64,000 nucleotides of DNA from positions 2,852,001 through 2,916,000 of the forward strand of contig JACONQ010000002.1 in the NCBI GenBank assembly GCA_014281115.1. The letters are read 5' to 3'. The notes under the pieces were generated by a model that worked only from the letters and a program-made list of their open reading frames with translations, did no database searches and was not told the DNA's origin. Below, one piece after another: positions 22,800 to 35,492 of the stretch (positions within the stretch are counted from its first letter, which is position 1; each line of letters starts with the position of its first letter). The DNA is from Laburnicola sp. R22_1 (lineage: Eukaryota; Ascomycota; Dothideomycetes; Pleosporales; Didymosphaeriaceae). A program made the translations under genes and the position numbers.

Positions 22800-25700
22800 T
22801 TCTTTTTTCTTTTACTAGCTTATACTAGAGCTAACGCTTTTAAATAATATGTAGTACTTTCTTATATATTCCCTACTCTTCAAAGTAGTTTATAGTCTTA
22901 TTTTCTACTAATCTTTAAGTAATTAGTAGGGAGGGCTAAAGGTCTAGGCTTATTCTAACCTCTCTTTAGTAAAGACTTTCTAAGTTCTTTACTAGGGATG
23001 CAACTTCTATATTAGAAGCTATAGTATATTTATTAGTTTAGGGAGTTTCTATAGAAGTTTATAAGTAACTCTTTATTATTATTTTAGAATAAAGAGGTAT
23101 ATATTTTCTAGTAATCTAATACCTTTATAGTAAAGAAATTTATAGTAGGTTTCTAAGTTAGATTAGTATTATCTAACTACTTAACTTAGTATAGTAATCT
23201 CTATAGCCTCCTCCTCCTTTAAGTAGGTTTCTTAGCTAAGATGTCTTTTATAACTTATTTCTCTTCTCCTTTAATAATAATAGCCTCTAGTTTCCTATTT
23301 TCTATAGCCTAGCTAAAGAGAGGGTCTTCTTTAGCTAGGCGTAGACAATTTACTAAGAATACTAAGTAAACTCTAAATAGAATATTTAGTTCTATATTAT
23401 AGATGTTTACTACTTGCGTAACTATAAACTTTGTATTTTTCTAGTCTAACTTCTTATTAGGGTAGAAGTTAGATAAGTAGTCCCTATACTAGAGCTAGAC
23501 TTTATCTCCTTTCTTTAATATAGGAGCATCTCTCTAGTGCTAGTTTACTTTCTGCTTCTATTCTTATTAAAACTTAGCTATTTTAGCTTAGATAAATATA
23601 AAAACTTTTTAGAACTTTTATAGCAAAGCTTTAGCAGACTTTACTAGCTATAAATTCTATTAGTAATAATTAATAGCTTTTATTTTCATATTTAGCTTAG
23701 ATAGGTCTATACTATATCTATACTAGAGAAATAATAGTGCTACTCTAGTAGAGGTAGCTTCTTGCCTATTAATAGCTATTTGCGCTATAAGGTAGTATAG
23801 GGCCTAATTCTTTTAGTTCTATTATATAAAGGCGTAGAGGTATACCTTAATTATAGAATTTATATATTTTATAGTGCTATTAGTCTTTAGATGTTTAGAG
23901 AAGGATAATCTTTTTAAATCTTTATTCTTTTATATAGATACCTCTAAAAGTCGCTTATAAATTAACCTCTATAATTAGAGGTTATAGTATTAGAGAGCTA
24001 ATAATAGGCTATAATATAAGAAAGAAACGCCTTTACTATTATTTCTACCTCTAAGTCTAGTAGGGGACTAAAACTATTTCTTTCTCTAGCCTATTACACA
24101 CTACTATTATATTTGTGTTTCTCCTATTTATAGGAAGCTTAATAAAGTTTATAGAGATCTTCGTTTATATCTAGTTTAGAAGGAGGAGAGGTTTTAGTAG
24201 CTCTTATTTTATATTTCTCTATAGCTTAGTTCTTTAATATATATTATAGTTTTTAATAAATTTATAAATAAAGTCTAATATTTTTAGGAAGAAGTATAAT
24301 TTAGCAACTATTTTATAGGTAATCTCTCTTTCTAGGTGCCTAGATATAGGGGAGTTATAGACTATAGTAACTAGTATTATTTATAGGGGTTCCTAGTCTA
24401 GGACCTATCTTTATTTCCTATACTAGAGGTAGCTAGTATTATTAATATTATATTCTTATATAGTAACCTTTAGATTTAGGAAAAAAGGGAAAGTGTGCCT
24501 ATAGTAAAAAATATATTCCTTTACTTCTTTTAATATAAAATCTCCTTTTAAGCTATAAGACTATAGTTTATCTAAGTCTAGGTCTGCTATGGGGTGCGTT
24601 TCTAGTCTAGAGAGGAACTCTTCTAGTAAGTAGGAAGGAGAAGACTAGCATTTCTTGCGTTTAGGCTAGCTTCTTTCTTTCTTAAGGGGGTTAAGCCTTC
24701 TAGGCAGAGCTTATATTGCTAGGGCTATAGATATTTAGAGCCTAATATTTCTATTTTTTAAAGAAATCTTCTTAAAGAGTTAAATTTTATAGGACTTAAT
24801 TTAGTTATTTTTAGTATTAGTAAGTATATTCTACTAATATTATAAAAGGGCATTTATCTTTAAGTTAATAGTTTCTAGTCTATATTAGAATATATCGCAT
24901 TATTTATTTAGTGTTAATTACCTTTTTTAATATATTTTTTTAATTTAAGTCTGCGTAGGTTGGGATAGAAAGGCCGCTCTAATACAGCGCCTAAAAATAT
25001 AGTCTACTAGTCTCTGCCAACGTAATAATAGTTTATAAGGACAGTTTATAAACTACGCCCTCGTCCCCTAATTATCTATAAGTACTCTAACATCTATTAA
25101 GTCACTTAAAGCGTACATAAAAAACCAAGCTCTATTATTACTATTATTAGCAATTGCGCCGCATTTGTGCGTCGCTACGCAGCACACTTATATAACGCGC
25201 TTACTAGCTTACTATCTAACGCTATAACTGTAAGAATCTAACGCATCTATACAACGCTCTCCTTCCCTAGCAACTTATTAATAAACACCTTCTCTTACCC
25301 CTTAACCTTACTTTTATTACTACTATCCTAATTCGTAGTAATATAAAGAACTATAGTAGAAGCCCCATACGTCTAGTACAGCGCCTATATTTACTAATCT
25401 ATTACTAGCCTAACTAGTACACCAGAACCGCCTTATATTAGGTAAGAGATACCTTCTACTTTAACCTATTAACAATCTTCTAGATAGAGCGGTATTCTAG
25501 TGTAGACCTAGTATCTTTAGATAGAGCGTACTTTTAGGCGGCGTTAACTGCAATTTTAGTATTAGGGCTTAGAAGGATAGTGGGAAATAGAGTAGTAAAA
25601 GTCTCCTTAAGGTTAACTTTAATATAAAGATAGAGCGTTAGTGTCCCTATAGTATATAAGCTTCTACCTAGTATATATTACTTATAAGTAGCATAAATCT

Positions 25701-27122
25701 ACTAATATAATAGCTATTACTTCTAGCAATCTTTAGAGATAATAGTGGAGGGAGATAGTTACAGTGTTGTACTAGTTATAGCGCTAGTGCTGTCTTATAC
25801 CTTCCCTACTCTAAACTATAGTATAGTAGTAATATAGCCTTACACAAAGTTTTATATATAAATTTTTTTTAGTTAGAGTGGACGCGCTAAGCCCGCCAAG
25901 CTCGCTTATAACGAGCTAACCCTTTTTATTAACATCTTAAAATGCTTTTCTATGTATATAATAGCAGAAGGGATATCTGTTATTATTATAATATTTTTAT
26001 TAGAACCCTCTTAGTCGCAAAAAAAGCATATTAGAATATTATATTATATTTACTAAGGGTATTAGCCTAGTGTATATATCTTTTATCTAACCTTCTAGAC
26101 TTTATAAAGTATATAAGGTTCTTATAATTAGTATATATAAGCGTGTGATGGATAGCCTAAAGTATATTATACTACTTCTTAGTTGCTTTAATAACTATAA
26201 GTATCTTCTTATTATAGATTATATAGTTTGCCTTTATAGAAGTATATTTAGCAAAGAAGTAGGTAATTAGCCTAAGGACTTCTTTTATATTAAACTGTAA
26301 GAAGTAGACGCTAGAGGCCTAGCCTAAGAAGTTAGCTTTTAATACTCCTTCCTTCTTAGTATTTAAGTAGACTAGCGTAGGCTTAGTGTAGAATACTTTC
26401 TTTAGATAGTTAAAGGCCTACTATTATTTCTACCCCTATAATAAGGGAGTTTCCTTTCTAGTTAATTTTATTAATAGAAATACTACTTCTAAGAAGTTTT
26501 TTATAAACTTCTAGTAAAAGTTAGTAAACTCTAAAAAACTCTAAACATCTTTTATATCTATAGAAGGGGCCTAATTCTAGATAGCTTTAACCTTCTTTAG
26601 GTCTATACTAATTCCCTTTCTACACTTTATAATAAGTCTAAGGTACTTAGTCTTAGTAACTATAAACTTACACTTCTTAATATCTAAGTATAGCTTTACC
26701 TTATCTAACTTCTTTACTACCTATTATACTTTGTCCTAATAGTCCCTTAAAGATTTGCTAGAAAATACAAGAATATTATCTATATAGGTAGAGTAGAAAT
26801 TATCTAAGTACTTTCTTAGAATATAGTTAATATATCTCTAGAAGGTACTTAGTGTATTAGCTAGTCTAAAAGGACTAGCTACTTATATAACCTAAACTAG
26901 ATTTAGAAGACTATTTTCTATTTCTTTTCTTTTACTATTTTTAATTTATAAAAGGCTTAGATTATATTTAGCTTTATTAGCTACTTAGCCTTAGTAAGGA
27001 GCTATAATATCTCCCTAATAAGGGGAAGAGAGTAGCAGTTCTTTTTTTAATAGGGTATTTAACGCCCTATAGTCTATATAAAACTATAGACCTCCTCTAG
27101 GTTTTCTTATAAATAATACTAG
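22800..27122 (-). pseudogene. Ty3/gypsy pol relic (RT, RNase H, integrase), split by a retroposon
   Basis: On the minus strand from right to left: RT start VLFIRKPRGGL-x-FYIDYRALN (27120-27060); the RT catalytic block YIDNILVFSSKS near 26770, where the family YxDD is now YIDN (Asp to Asn); RNase H near 26220-26100 with a block matching the family YDKEMLAIV, then IYTNYKNLIYFI; and, after a LINE-like insertion (24894-26027), integrase C-terminal ILKKGDKVW near 23500 and a degenerate region consistent with a chromo-type tail at 23200-23300. All parts are full of Gln-to-stop changes. The gag/protease part is missing because another LTR begins at 27123. Confidence 0.78.
24894..26027 (+). mobile_element. 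LINE-like retroposon, ~1.13-kb copy 2
   Basis: It matches the reverse complement of 14983-16148 over its length. It ends ...CTTAGTCGC plus A run at the right and is flanked by the 12-bp duplication ATATTAGAATAT (24882-24893 and 26028-26039). It interrupts the gypsy pol relic between RNase H and integrase. The left boundary could be one or two bases off because the target and element share A/T. Confidence 0.82.
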
Positions 27123-27540
27123 TGTGATGGATTAATGCCCGAAGGCGCCGCGGCCCTAAGGTAGGCCGGAGATAACGCTTTATCTCCGGCGCTAGCCTAA
27201 CTAGGCCTAGCACCTGGCGCCTACCGCGCGCCCACTATATAGTAGGCGTGAGTAATTACTAGGATCTCTACGCAGTATCTTACCCATAGAGTTTAATTAA
27301 CTATTATTTTAACTCTAACTATTAATCCTTTATACTATACTGCGTTAATCTTACGTCCTATATAATATCTTATTAGGCCTAGCGATCTAAAGAAGCTAGT
27401 ATTAAGCTAATAAGCAATCTTATAACTTACGCACATTAACTAGCTTACATAATCTTATACTATTAATAGTTACTACACGTTATAAGGATACTAGGGTGCT
27501 ATTTAGTAAACGGGAACTAGATCTGTGTAAGAAGCCTAGT
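27123..27540 (+). repeat. LTR-like start of another element, with GC-rich hairpin
   Basis: It begins TGTGATGGATTAATGCCC and interrupts the gypsy RT. 27123-27245 is very GC-rich for this block. It contains an 11-bp perfect stem (GCCGGAGATAA at 27165-27175 and its complement at 27180-27190) with a 4-nt loop. The right limit is set only by the start of the following coding frame, and no second LTR was found. Confidence 0.5.
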
Positions 27541-27550
27541 GGGTAGACAA

Positions 27551-28800
27551 AATGTCTAGGCCTAATAATAGTAATGTGTCACAACCAATTAGGAGACAAA
27601 CGTCGCACTAGTTAGAGAAGTTGCCTTAGGTACTAGCATACGCAATAATAACCCTAGAAGATATATAGGAGATAGCGAATAAGTAAAAGCAAGTACACCA
27701 CTTGTGCTGCAGCTTGCTATAAGCACCCTAACCTTCGTAGTTATAATTATAGACTATGGCTAGCAATAATAAAATATAGAGTTAGGTTGTGTCTAGTATT
27801 CTAGGCTGGAAACAAGTTTAATAGTCTAGCTAATTCCGTAATATTATTTGTATAACCTTGGAGACTAGTAGTGATTAAGTTAATATAACGCCCATAATAC
27901 TAAAATATATAGATTTGGACATTATAAACTCCTGCCTAGAAATTGCGTACCTTAAGAATAATTACCCGCAATTCTGTGTTACCTTCCCCAAAAATAATAA
28001 TAATAGTAAGGTCTGGCTAGAGTTATAAGAACATAATAATGCTAATAACAATCCCACCTATACCTTTTAGTTAGGCGCAGATCGCCCCAAGGGTGATAGA
28101 CTCGCTCCTATTAAGTATAATACTATTATTAACAATGTTATTAATAGTGATAATAAACTACTTAAGCAAGTAATAGAGGAACCTCACAACTAGGTTATTA
28201 ATATTCTAGCCCTTCTTATCACCCTCTGTAACACTGCTTGCAGCGCAGATAACGACCTTAAGAGCCAAGCTTTATAGTTATAGGAAGCGTCTGCTGCTGC
28301 TATACTAGATATAATAGAGATAGTTAAGTAGCTTATAGTAACCTAGAGCGAGTTAAAGAAATATAAGCAGCTATACAAAATCCAAGACCCTACTAATAAT
28401 AATAATAACGCCACCCCTTAACTTTGCAAAGAACTTAAGGTTAAGAAACGTAAACTCGCTAAGGCACACAAAGGAAATATAGAGTTGTAAGCCTAACTAA
28501 GTAAGCACCTAATTGCTGTTAATAACTAAGAACATCAGGTTAAATTCTTACAATTAGAGTTAGACTAAGCGAGGGCCAAAGTTAAGAAATATAATAGTAA
28601 GGCCGGCAAGTATTACTAGTTATAGAAGGCGGAATAATAGACATTGCGTAACTATTAGTTTAACCGTAACAAAGCTGCTTGTAACTTAAAGAAGCTATAT
28701 TATAACTATAACTAATTAAAATAGGATAAGTAGAATAAAGTCATTAACTTAGTACGTAAAGTTTAATAATATGAGCCCAACTTTTGTAGGTACACAGTCC
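27551..28800 (+). pseudogene. Gag-like coiled-coil protein remnant, RIP-inactivated
   Basis: From the ATG at 27551 one frame stays readable for over 1.2 kb if TAA/TAG at Gln positions are ignored. It begins MSRPNNSNVSQPIRRQTSH, includes YLKNNYPQFCVTFPKNNNN and CNTACSADNDLKSQAL, and has a Lys/Glu/Leu-rich stretch (SELKKYKQLYKI, CKELKVKKRKLAKAHKGNIE) likely to form coiled coil. Such remnants after an LTR are usually Gag or an accessory ORF. I do not recognise a family, and no zinc knuckle is seen. Confidence 0.5.
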
Positions 28801-29038
28801 TAGGTTAAAACACTAATACTTACAGAAATTCTCGTCTATCTAGGTAAGTATCTCCCTAAGGACGGGCAGGTCTATGCCGCGACCCCTCTCTAGCCGCCCA
28901 CAATAGCTAGATATTACAACGCGACCTCTCTTCCTATTGTAAACGTAGCGTATTGTTTATCTAAGATATTACTAAACGAGTTAATTATAATAAGTAATAA
29001 GATAACGTTTACGAACCTTATATCTCTTAAGCTTCTTC

Positions 29039-29165
29039 TATAGCTAACCTCTAAGCTTAATAATTCGAGTGTAGGCTATATTTAGCTCTTACTAAACTAT
29101 ATACTCTATCTTTATAAGTTGTGTAAAGTAGGTTTCTAAATTCTAATAATTAATACATAAGATGT
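29039..29165 (+). repeat. direct repeat with 31802-31928
   Basis: The two ~127-bp stretches share CCTCTAAGCTTARTAAT, ACTATATTTA-type and CCTAATAATTAA-type segments at roughly three quarters identity. They indicate a second copy of the same unidentified element on the other side of the Fot insertion. Confidence 0.55.
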
Positions 29166-29166
29166 A

Positions 29167-30522
29167 ACGTAGTTTACTAGCGAGTAATCCACACTAGTAA
29201 GCGCGCCACCTTTGCCAAGACCCCACCAAATCATTTTATTTATTATTAGACTGCGTCGCAACACTACTTAAAAATATATACTAAGTTAATGCATCTAATT
29301 TAGATTCTTCCTCTTTAACTCCCTAGTAGGTTTGCGTATTATGTCTAGGTTGTCTATAGATGCTATAACGCTGTTAAGTTAATGGCCCTATTGCAGCGCG
29401 ACTAGTACCTAACAATTGTTTACCCTTCTTCTATCTACTAGCGTCCTTAGGAGTGGCTAGCTAAGATCCCTCTACTACTGTAAGTGATCCCTAATACTGA
29501 ATATACCTCCTTTTACGCGATTTTTACCTTATAGTCTCCTTAATTGTCTTGCGAAGGCCTGCAATTTTATCTAACACTAGTACCTAACTATGCATTACAC
29601 TTAGAGCGCCTTTTTTAAGCTTCTTAAGCACCTGCATAGTTAAAGTTAGTGATAAATTAAAGTGATCTCTAATTCTCTTGCGAACTAGTGTTAATTGCGC
29701 CTTAAATTCGCGTAGGTTACTTGGTGTTTTAGACTCCTAGGTGGTAGGCTCTTTAATAGGCAGACTAGGTGTATAGATGCAAATATTAAGGTGCTGCAAC
29801 ACCTTCTCTAAATTTAATAGGACTAGCCTAGCACTGCAAAAACCACTCTTAATTATCTCTATAGAGAAAATCTTTAAAAACGCGGTTTTAAAGGCTAGAA
29901 GGAACTTAATCTTTGTAATATGGGTTATTAGCCAACGCGCTAAGCCTAAGATCTTAGCACTATATGCCTTCTTTAGCGGGGAGAAATAGCCTATATCTAA
30001 TGGCTGCAGTAGGTGTAACAAATGTGGCGGCATATAGAGAGTAATAATCTTATGTTCCTTATAGTAATCCTAGAACTTAATTAAGTTATAGCTTCTATAG
30101 CTATTAATAACTAGCAGCTAATAGGTTCCTTTAGCGCGTCCTTTTATATGCGTGTTAAAGTGTTTTAACTACGCAATACTACGCTTGTTATTTATCTAGC
30201 TGTTCTCGCTAATAGTAATTACCTAATTGCCAGGAATTAACGCGTCTTTGTACTAGATAGAGATGTAACGCTTGCTAGCGTAGATAATAAAGAGAGGGAT
30301 TACCTATCTAGTAGCGCAGATACCCTAGATTACTGTAATTCACTAGCGGTCGCCTAGCTATATTAATTTGGGTTTCGCACGTCTCTCTAATACTGTAACC
30401 ACAAGCTAAGACCCTATAACCCCTATTAGGAAGCCTAATTTATTAAAGTTATAGGTGTCCTTATCTGTAATGCTATACTTAACTTTAATGCCCTCTACAA
30501 GCTTAAACTACGCGTTTATAAC
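29167..30522 (-). mobile_element. Fot-type transposon, family FotB, copy 1 (5' end missing)
   Basis: It starts ACGTAGTTTACTAGCGAG after a TA and matches the other FotB copies up to about 30522 (CTACGCGTTTATAA). Then it breaks off into unrelated DNA, losing roughly 500 bp, including the N-terminal part of the transposase and one inverted repeat. The longest transposase remnant is 29737-30033 on the minus strand, with PPHLLHLLQPLDIGYFSPLK (third catalytic Asp kept). Confidence 0.85.
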
Positions 30523-31500
30523 TGTGAAAAGTGGATAAATAGATAAGAAGGTGATCGAGTTGGTATTGTTAAACTGGTTGATTAATTTCAATAAACTGGC
30601 TACCTAGCAATCTATATACAAAATAATTTAGACTAACGAACACTTAGTTTTGTATAGTTTAATTATGTCTTTAACTTTTATGCGTGCTAGTGTTTTAAAC
30701 TAATGTTTAAACTAGTGTTTTATATGCAATAGTGTTTTATATGCGAGCTATTGTTTTATATGCGAGCTATTGTTTTATATGCAGACTAGTATTTTATATA
30801 TAAGCTATTATATGCAAACTAGTGTTTTATATGCAAACTAGTGTTTTATATGCAAACTAGTGTTTTATATACAAACTAGTGTTTTATATGCAAACTAGTG
30901 TTTTATATGCGAGCTATTGCAAACTTTGTTTTACTATTGCTTAGTTGTGACGTTAACAATAAACGCCTTATTTTAGCATAATTTATTACTCCTTAGTTTA
31001 TTATACGCTAATGTATTTTATATTATAAAACAAGTCTTTTATATGTTATATTTTGTTTTTTAGTAATAAGTAATTTAATACATATAATATTGCCTTGTTT
31101 AGTATATTCTTTTCAGCAATTGCTCAAAATTGTTAAAGCGCTTGATTGCGACAAGTTTGTCAAAAGTTATTAATTTAGAAAAAATAATTACGAGCTTATT
31201 TATATTACGATAGCGTATTTTATAATATTTATTAGGTTAGTTTATATTATATTTTGGTTTTAGTTTTAAGTAAATTAATACATATAATATTGGATTTCTT
31301 ACAATTATCTTTTAGTAAACTTTTTGTGCGTTACTTAAAGTTGACTTTGGCTTTAATTGCAACTTATTGTCGGAACGACTATTTTAGTTTATTTTTAGGT
31401 AGCTTATAGTTATTTATCTATTTATCTTTTATTATAACAGCGAAATTCTAACATGTTATTTTATTATTTATTTTGCTTACTAATATAGTTTTAACAGGGA
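30523..31500. other. AT-rich island lacking the RIP signature, no gene
   Basis: About 980 bp, AT-rich but with abundant CA and TG words (for example AGCAATTGCTCAAAATTG, GACTTTGGCTTTAATTGCAAC), unlike the flanking RIP-mutated DNA. It contains a 19-bp minisatellite (30683-30915). It also holds an internal duplication of about 45 bp (around 31046-31094 and 31252-31297, both with ATACATATAATATTG). I see no coding frame. It may be a young insertion or organelle-like DNA; origin unknown. Confidence 0.5.
30683..30915. repeat. 19-bp minisatellite, about 12 units
   Basis: Tandem units of the type GCAAACTAGTGTTTTATAT alternate with a GCGAGCTATTGTTTTATAT variant. A few are shortened. Confidence 0.85.
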
Positions 31501-32945
31501 TTTACCTTAGGTATTTAGATACGTAAGTATTAGGGATCTACTATAAGCCTAGGTAATAGGATTACTTTGCAAGGAGGTAGTGGATAAGTCTATTATTATA
31601 CCTAACTTATATAGCTAATAGCACGCCTATTATAACATAATTCTAGGGCAAGTAAAGAATATATATAATTAAGCAATAGATTATTAGCAAGTGTATAGCA
31701 AATCTTAATATTTAGTAGATGCTTAATAAATAGGATAGGCTAATTATGGTCTGCAAACTATTAGATATTATAGGGCTAACCACACAGTATAATATATATA
31801 GGTGGCTAGCCTCTAAGCTTAGTAATATAGGTATAGACTATATTTAATTTCTACTAAAGTATATTCTCTATTTTAGTAAGTTGCGTAAAACAGCTCTCTA
31901 AGTCCTAATAATTAACGCGTAGGATATAGTTATTAAGAAGGCAACTTTATACCTCTTTAAGCTGTTATTATAGGGCTATATAATAATTAGTAGAGATCTT
32001 AGACCATTTAAGGGCAATAAAGTCCTTCTTTAATAAATTATAATAGGCTCTTAACTAGACGTTATCTTATTCTATAGTCTAGAGAGAGTCCTTATATAAT
32101 AATATACAACCTTTTAATATCTTAACTTATTCTAACTTTATTATAAACTATTACTCTAACACTTTACAACCAGCCTTAAGTTATTTAAACTCTTATAGCT
32201 TCGTTTAATTGTCTTCTAATTTGTTAGTAATTTATTATACAGTTATTAATAGTGACATAATAATATCCTACTAGAATTTAGGTTTCTAGTTAACAGCGTT
32301 AACAAACTATATATGTCCTTAAACCTTAACTTTGTCTAGCTTTAACCTATCTTCTACACTAGTAATGCTAACGCGAAGTTTACAATCTAGCATATTGCTA
32401 TTAGTATTAGTAATATTAGTAAAGTATATATACTTAGAGAAGTTAGTAGGTAGTAAGCTAGCATAATCTTAATAGTTATATATTATAGTTAGAAGATTAG
32501 GTATGTTAATAAAAGGGTTATTTTTAGTAAAAGGTCTGCCTTTATTAGAAGGTCTGCCTTTATTATTATTATCTATAAACGCCTTATTATAATTTTTAAG
32601 TTAAAAAAGTCCCTTTTTAAAGGTAACTTTGCGCTTATTACATTGTTGCTCTATCTCTAGTAAGTTGTTATCTAACTTATCCTAGTCTATAGGCAGAGTA
32701 CCCTAAGTAGCGCTCTGCTAAGTTAGAACCTCTAGCTAGAACGTAATAGTAGCGAAGTTGTAGGGCTTCTTATAGAAACTAGTGTTATTATTATTATTTT
32801 TATAGCTTAGTCTCGCCATCTTATCTACTATATATAATAGGTTTGTCTCTTAGTAAGTATATAATTTAAATTAATAGTTAAAGTTACAAAGTTAAGGGTA
32901 TAGTAGGATGCTATAGTAAGTTATAGTAGGCAATTTTATATAAGG

Positions 32946-33055
32946 TGTTGTCACTATATACTAGGTACTAGATTTTAGTGCCTTCTGTTTTACTCCTCTC
33001 TGTGTATAGTACGGACTCGACCTTGGTTAGAATCTCCACACGACAAAGATCTTTA
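32946..33055. repeat. LTR-like repeat, copy 1 (partners near 39711-39757 and 63640-63730)
   Basis: A lightly mutated stretch begins TGTTGTCACTATATAC and contains GTGCCTTCTGTTTTACTC, GTACGGACTCGACCTTGG and TTAGAATCTCCACACGAC. The words CTCGACCTTAGTTAGAATCT (reverse complement, at 39725-39750) and ACTTAACCTTAGTTAGAATC (63690s) identify relatives. It is probably a solo LTR. TATAAGGTGTTGT precedes and follows it, which may be a duplication or a second start. Confidence 0.55.
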
Positions 33056-33346
33056 ATATAAGGTGTTGTAACTATAGCCTATGCGTAACTATAAAAGATA
33101 GGATAAGCTTAATATATAAAACCTTAAGACTTTGTATAGTAATGCTAAACTCCCTAGGCTTTTGCTAAAGTAGGTAAGACTTATTAGAATTACTATAAGG
33201 TTTTAAGACTTTTAACTATGCAAAATAAACGCGCCTATAAAGGGTTTACTATTATACTGCACTAGAGCAATTTTCTAAGAGCGTAGGTCTTACTAACTTA
33301 ACTTATAACTATACCCTAGGGTATAAGTTATTTAGATTATTACTAT

Positions 33347-33485
33347 TTACTATTATTACAAAGGTCTTATATATTTAATATTATAGAGGTCCTACGTATT
33401 ATATTCTTCTACTATTATTATAGAGGTCTTATATATTATAAATATCTGCTATTATTATAGAGGTCTTATATATTATAAATAATAG
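33347..33485. repeat. ~38-bp tandem repeat, about 3.5 units
   Basis: Units of the type CTATTATTATAGAGGTCTTA followed by TATATTATAAATAT. Confidence 0.65.
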
Positions 33486-35492
33486 AGGAGATATTATAGC
33501 TAGAGACGTTACTATTATTAGATTTAGGTAATAATATTAATGTTGTCTTATCTCTTATTAGTAAGGTAAATAGAATTATAGTAATTTATAGTAACTTATA
33601 ATAAGTCTAATAGATAGTTATAGGTGGCTTATTTAAGTAAGCTAGGCTTACAATTATTATAATAACTAGATTCGCTTATTAGTAAGCTGCTCTTATAACT
33701 ACTATAATAGTTGCTATATATAAGGCTTGCTAAGCCTATAAATTATTAACTATAGAGAGCCACATTACGTATAAGTAAGTTAATCTCCTAGAAACTATTA
33801 TAGTAGTGCTAGGAGGCTAACGTCTTGCGAGACGTAATCTATATACTACTAAATAAGGTAGTAGCTATTCTTTATCTTTTACTACACCTATTATTAATAG
33901 GTAACCTATAGGTAAGCGTTATTATCACTATTAGTTATATTAGTAATACTCTAAAGAAGATATCTATGCTCCTAATATATAGTATTTAAGAACGTAGAGG
34001 CCTACCCACTATATTTATTAATAGGCATTGTTAATAACGCCCTAGAGACAGGCTGTAAATAGTTAAGCCGCAGCTTAATAATCGCTACTATAGTGTAAGG
34101 GCACTATAGGGATCATTATATTATATATAAAATAACTAGTAGTTAGAATCTAAATATAAGATAGTAGCAATATCTATATAAGATAGGTACGTAGGCAGGC
34201 TATATATATAGTCTTGCTTAAAACCACGCTAGCCCCAAAAGAGAAAATAGCCAAGAATAATGTAAGTAAGGGGGCTGCACCTTAGATTAGTAATAATAAG
34301 AGTTAGATCTGCTAGCTAAGATAAATACTTATTTTAAATATAGAGTTGCGGGATACTAAGTAATAGATATTACTACTAGCTATTATAATAATATAATTAC
34401 CCCTACTAAAGATATTAAGTATTTCTATATTATTCTCTCTAGCTCTATTAACTATAAAGACGCATAACACGTCTACGCTATCTAGATAAATTCTAACTAA
34501 TTATATAGTATTTATAGACATAATAGTTTATATAATAAGTTATCTAAGTATAAAATCTCTAACTCTAATAAGAATAATATATATCGCAGTTAGGACTACT
34601 AGAATAATAATAAGTTATATTTTTAGTAGCTCTTAAGCAAAACTGCGTAAGAAAGTAATAATAATAGTGTATATAGAAAAATCTCGTAGTAGTATAATAA
34701 AAAATAGATAAGTTTAAACTTAACACTAAGCTTAGCCTTAACCTATAGCGTATATAATAGATTTCCGCAGTTGCTATAAATATAGAGCCCTAACTAGACA
34801 AAGTTAAGTAGTTATAGTTTATATATCTTATTAAGCTTACCGCACCCTATAAATAGGCTAAGGCATATTAACTTACTAATATAGAAGCTAGTGTAAGCTT
34901 TATTAGCCCTATATATAGTAAGCAGCACTAAATAAAACTATATAATATTAATAATCCAATTACATTATATCTTACTAATAGTAAGATAGTTAATAAGATT
35001 AGTTAAGCTGTAAACCTTACTATATAGTATAGGACTTATACTAGCACTATTATATATTTTGTTACTATAGTAGAGTGACACAAAAAAAGCGTCTAGTAAA
35101 AAGATACCTTTTTAAAAGTTATATAACTAAGTGAGTTTTAATACTATGTAAATAAAAAGTATACGGTTTTAAAGAGAAAATATAAGGAATTAAGATTAGG
35201 TACTAGTTACGTGCTTACTAAGCAGGGTCCTTAAGGTATCTATCTCTAAACTTAGTGTTTCTAAAAAGTCAATTTTTAAGGCGTTATGACTTTTTTATTT
35301 AGTATGCTACTAGGCTAATATTTTTACTAGCTATTCTAGGCCTAGTGTAGATTACGTAAGAAAAATTTCGGAGTACTTATATAACTTAATTAAGAAATTA
35401 TTTAAGGTTAAAAATCACGTAATTTATTACTAAGATTATAGTATAACATAATATCTTTTGTCTAGTAAATTTTCTCTTTTGTATTTCTTCGA

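Larger units (their letters stand above)
31501..35072. other. RIP-mutated element sequence, not assigned
   Basis: AT-rich. It contains the direct repeat 31802-31928. A minus-strand readable frame at about 32830-32300 starts MARLSYKNNNNNTSFYKKPY and continues through Gln-to-stop changes; its family is unknown. It also contains an LTR-like repeat (32946-33055) and a ~38-bp tandem repeat (33347-33485). No intact gene was found. Confidence 0.5.

Noticed and set aside
14983..26027. The two ~1.15-kb inverted arms as long terminal repeats of one 11-kb transposon
   Set aside because: Each arm has its own 12-bp target duplication with different sequence, and the region between contains unrelated Copia and gypsy relics. 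They are two separate insertions.
30683..30915. CRISPR-like array
   Set aside because: Units are directly adjacent with no unique spacers, and the DNA is fungal; it is a minisatellite.
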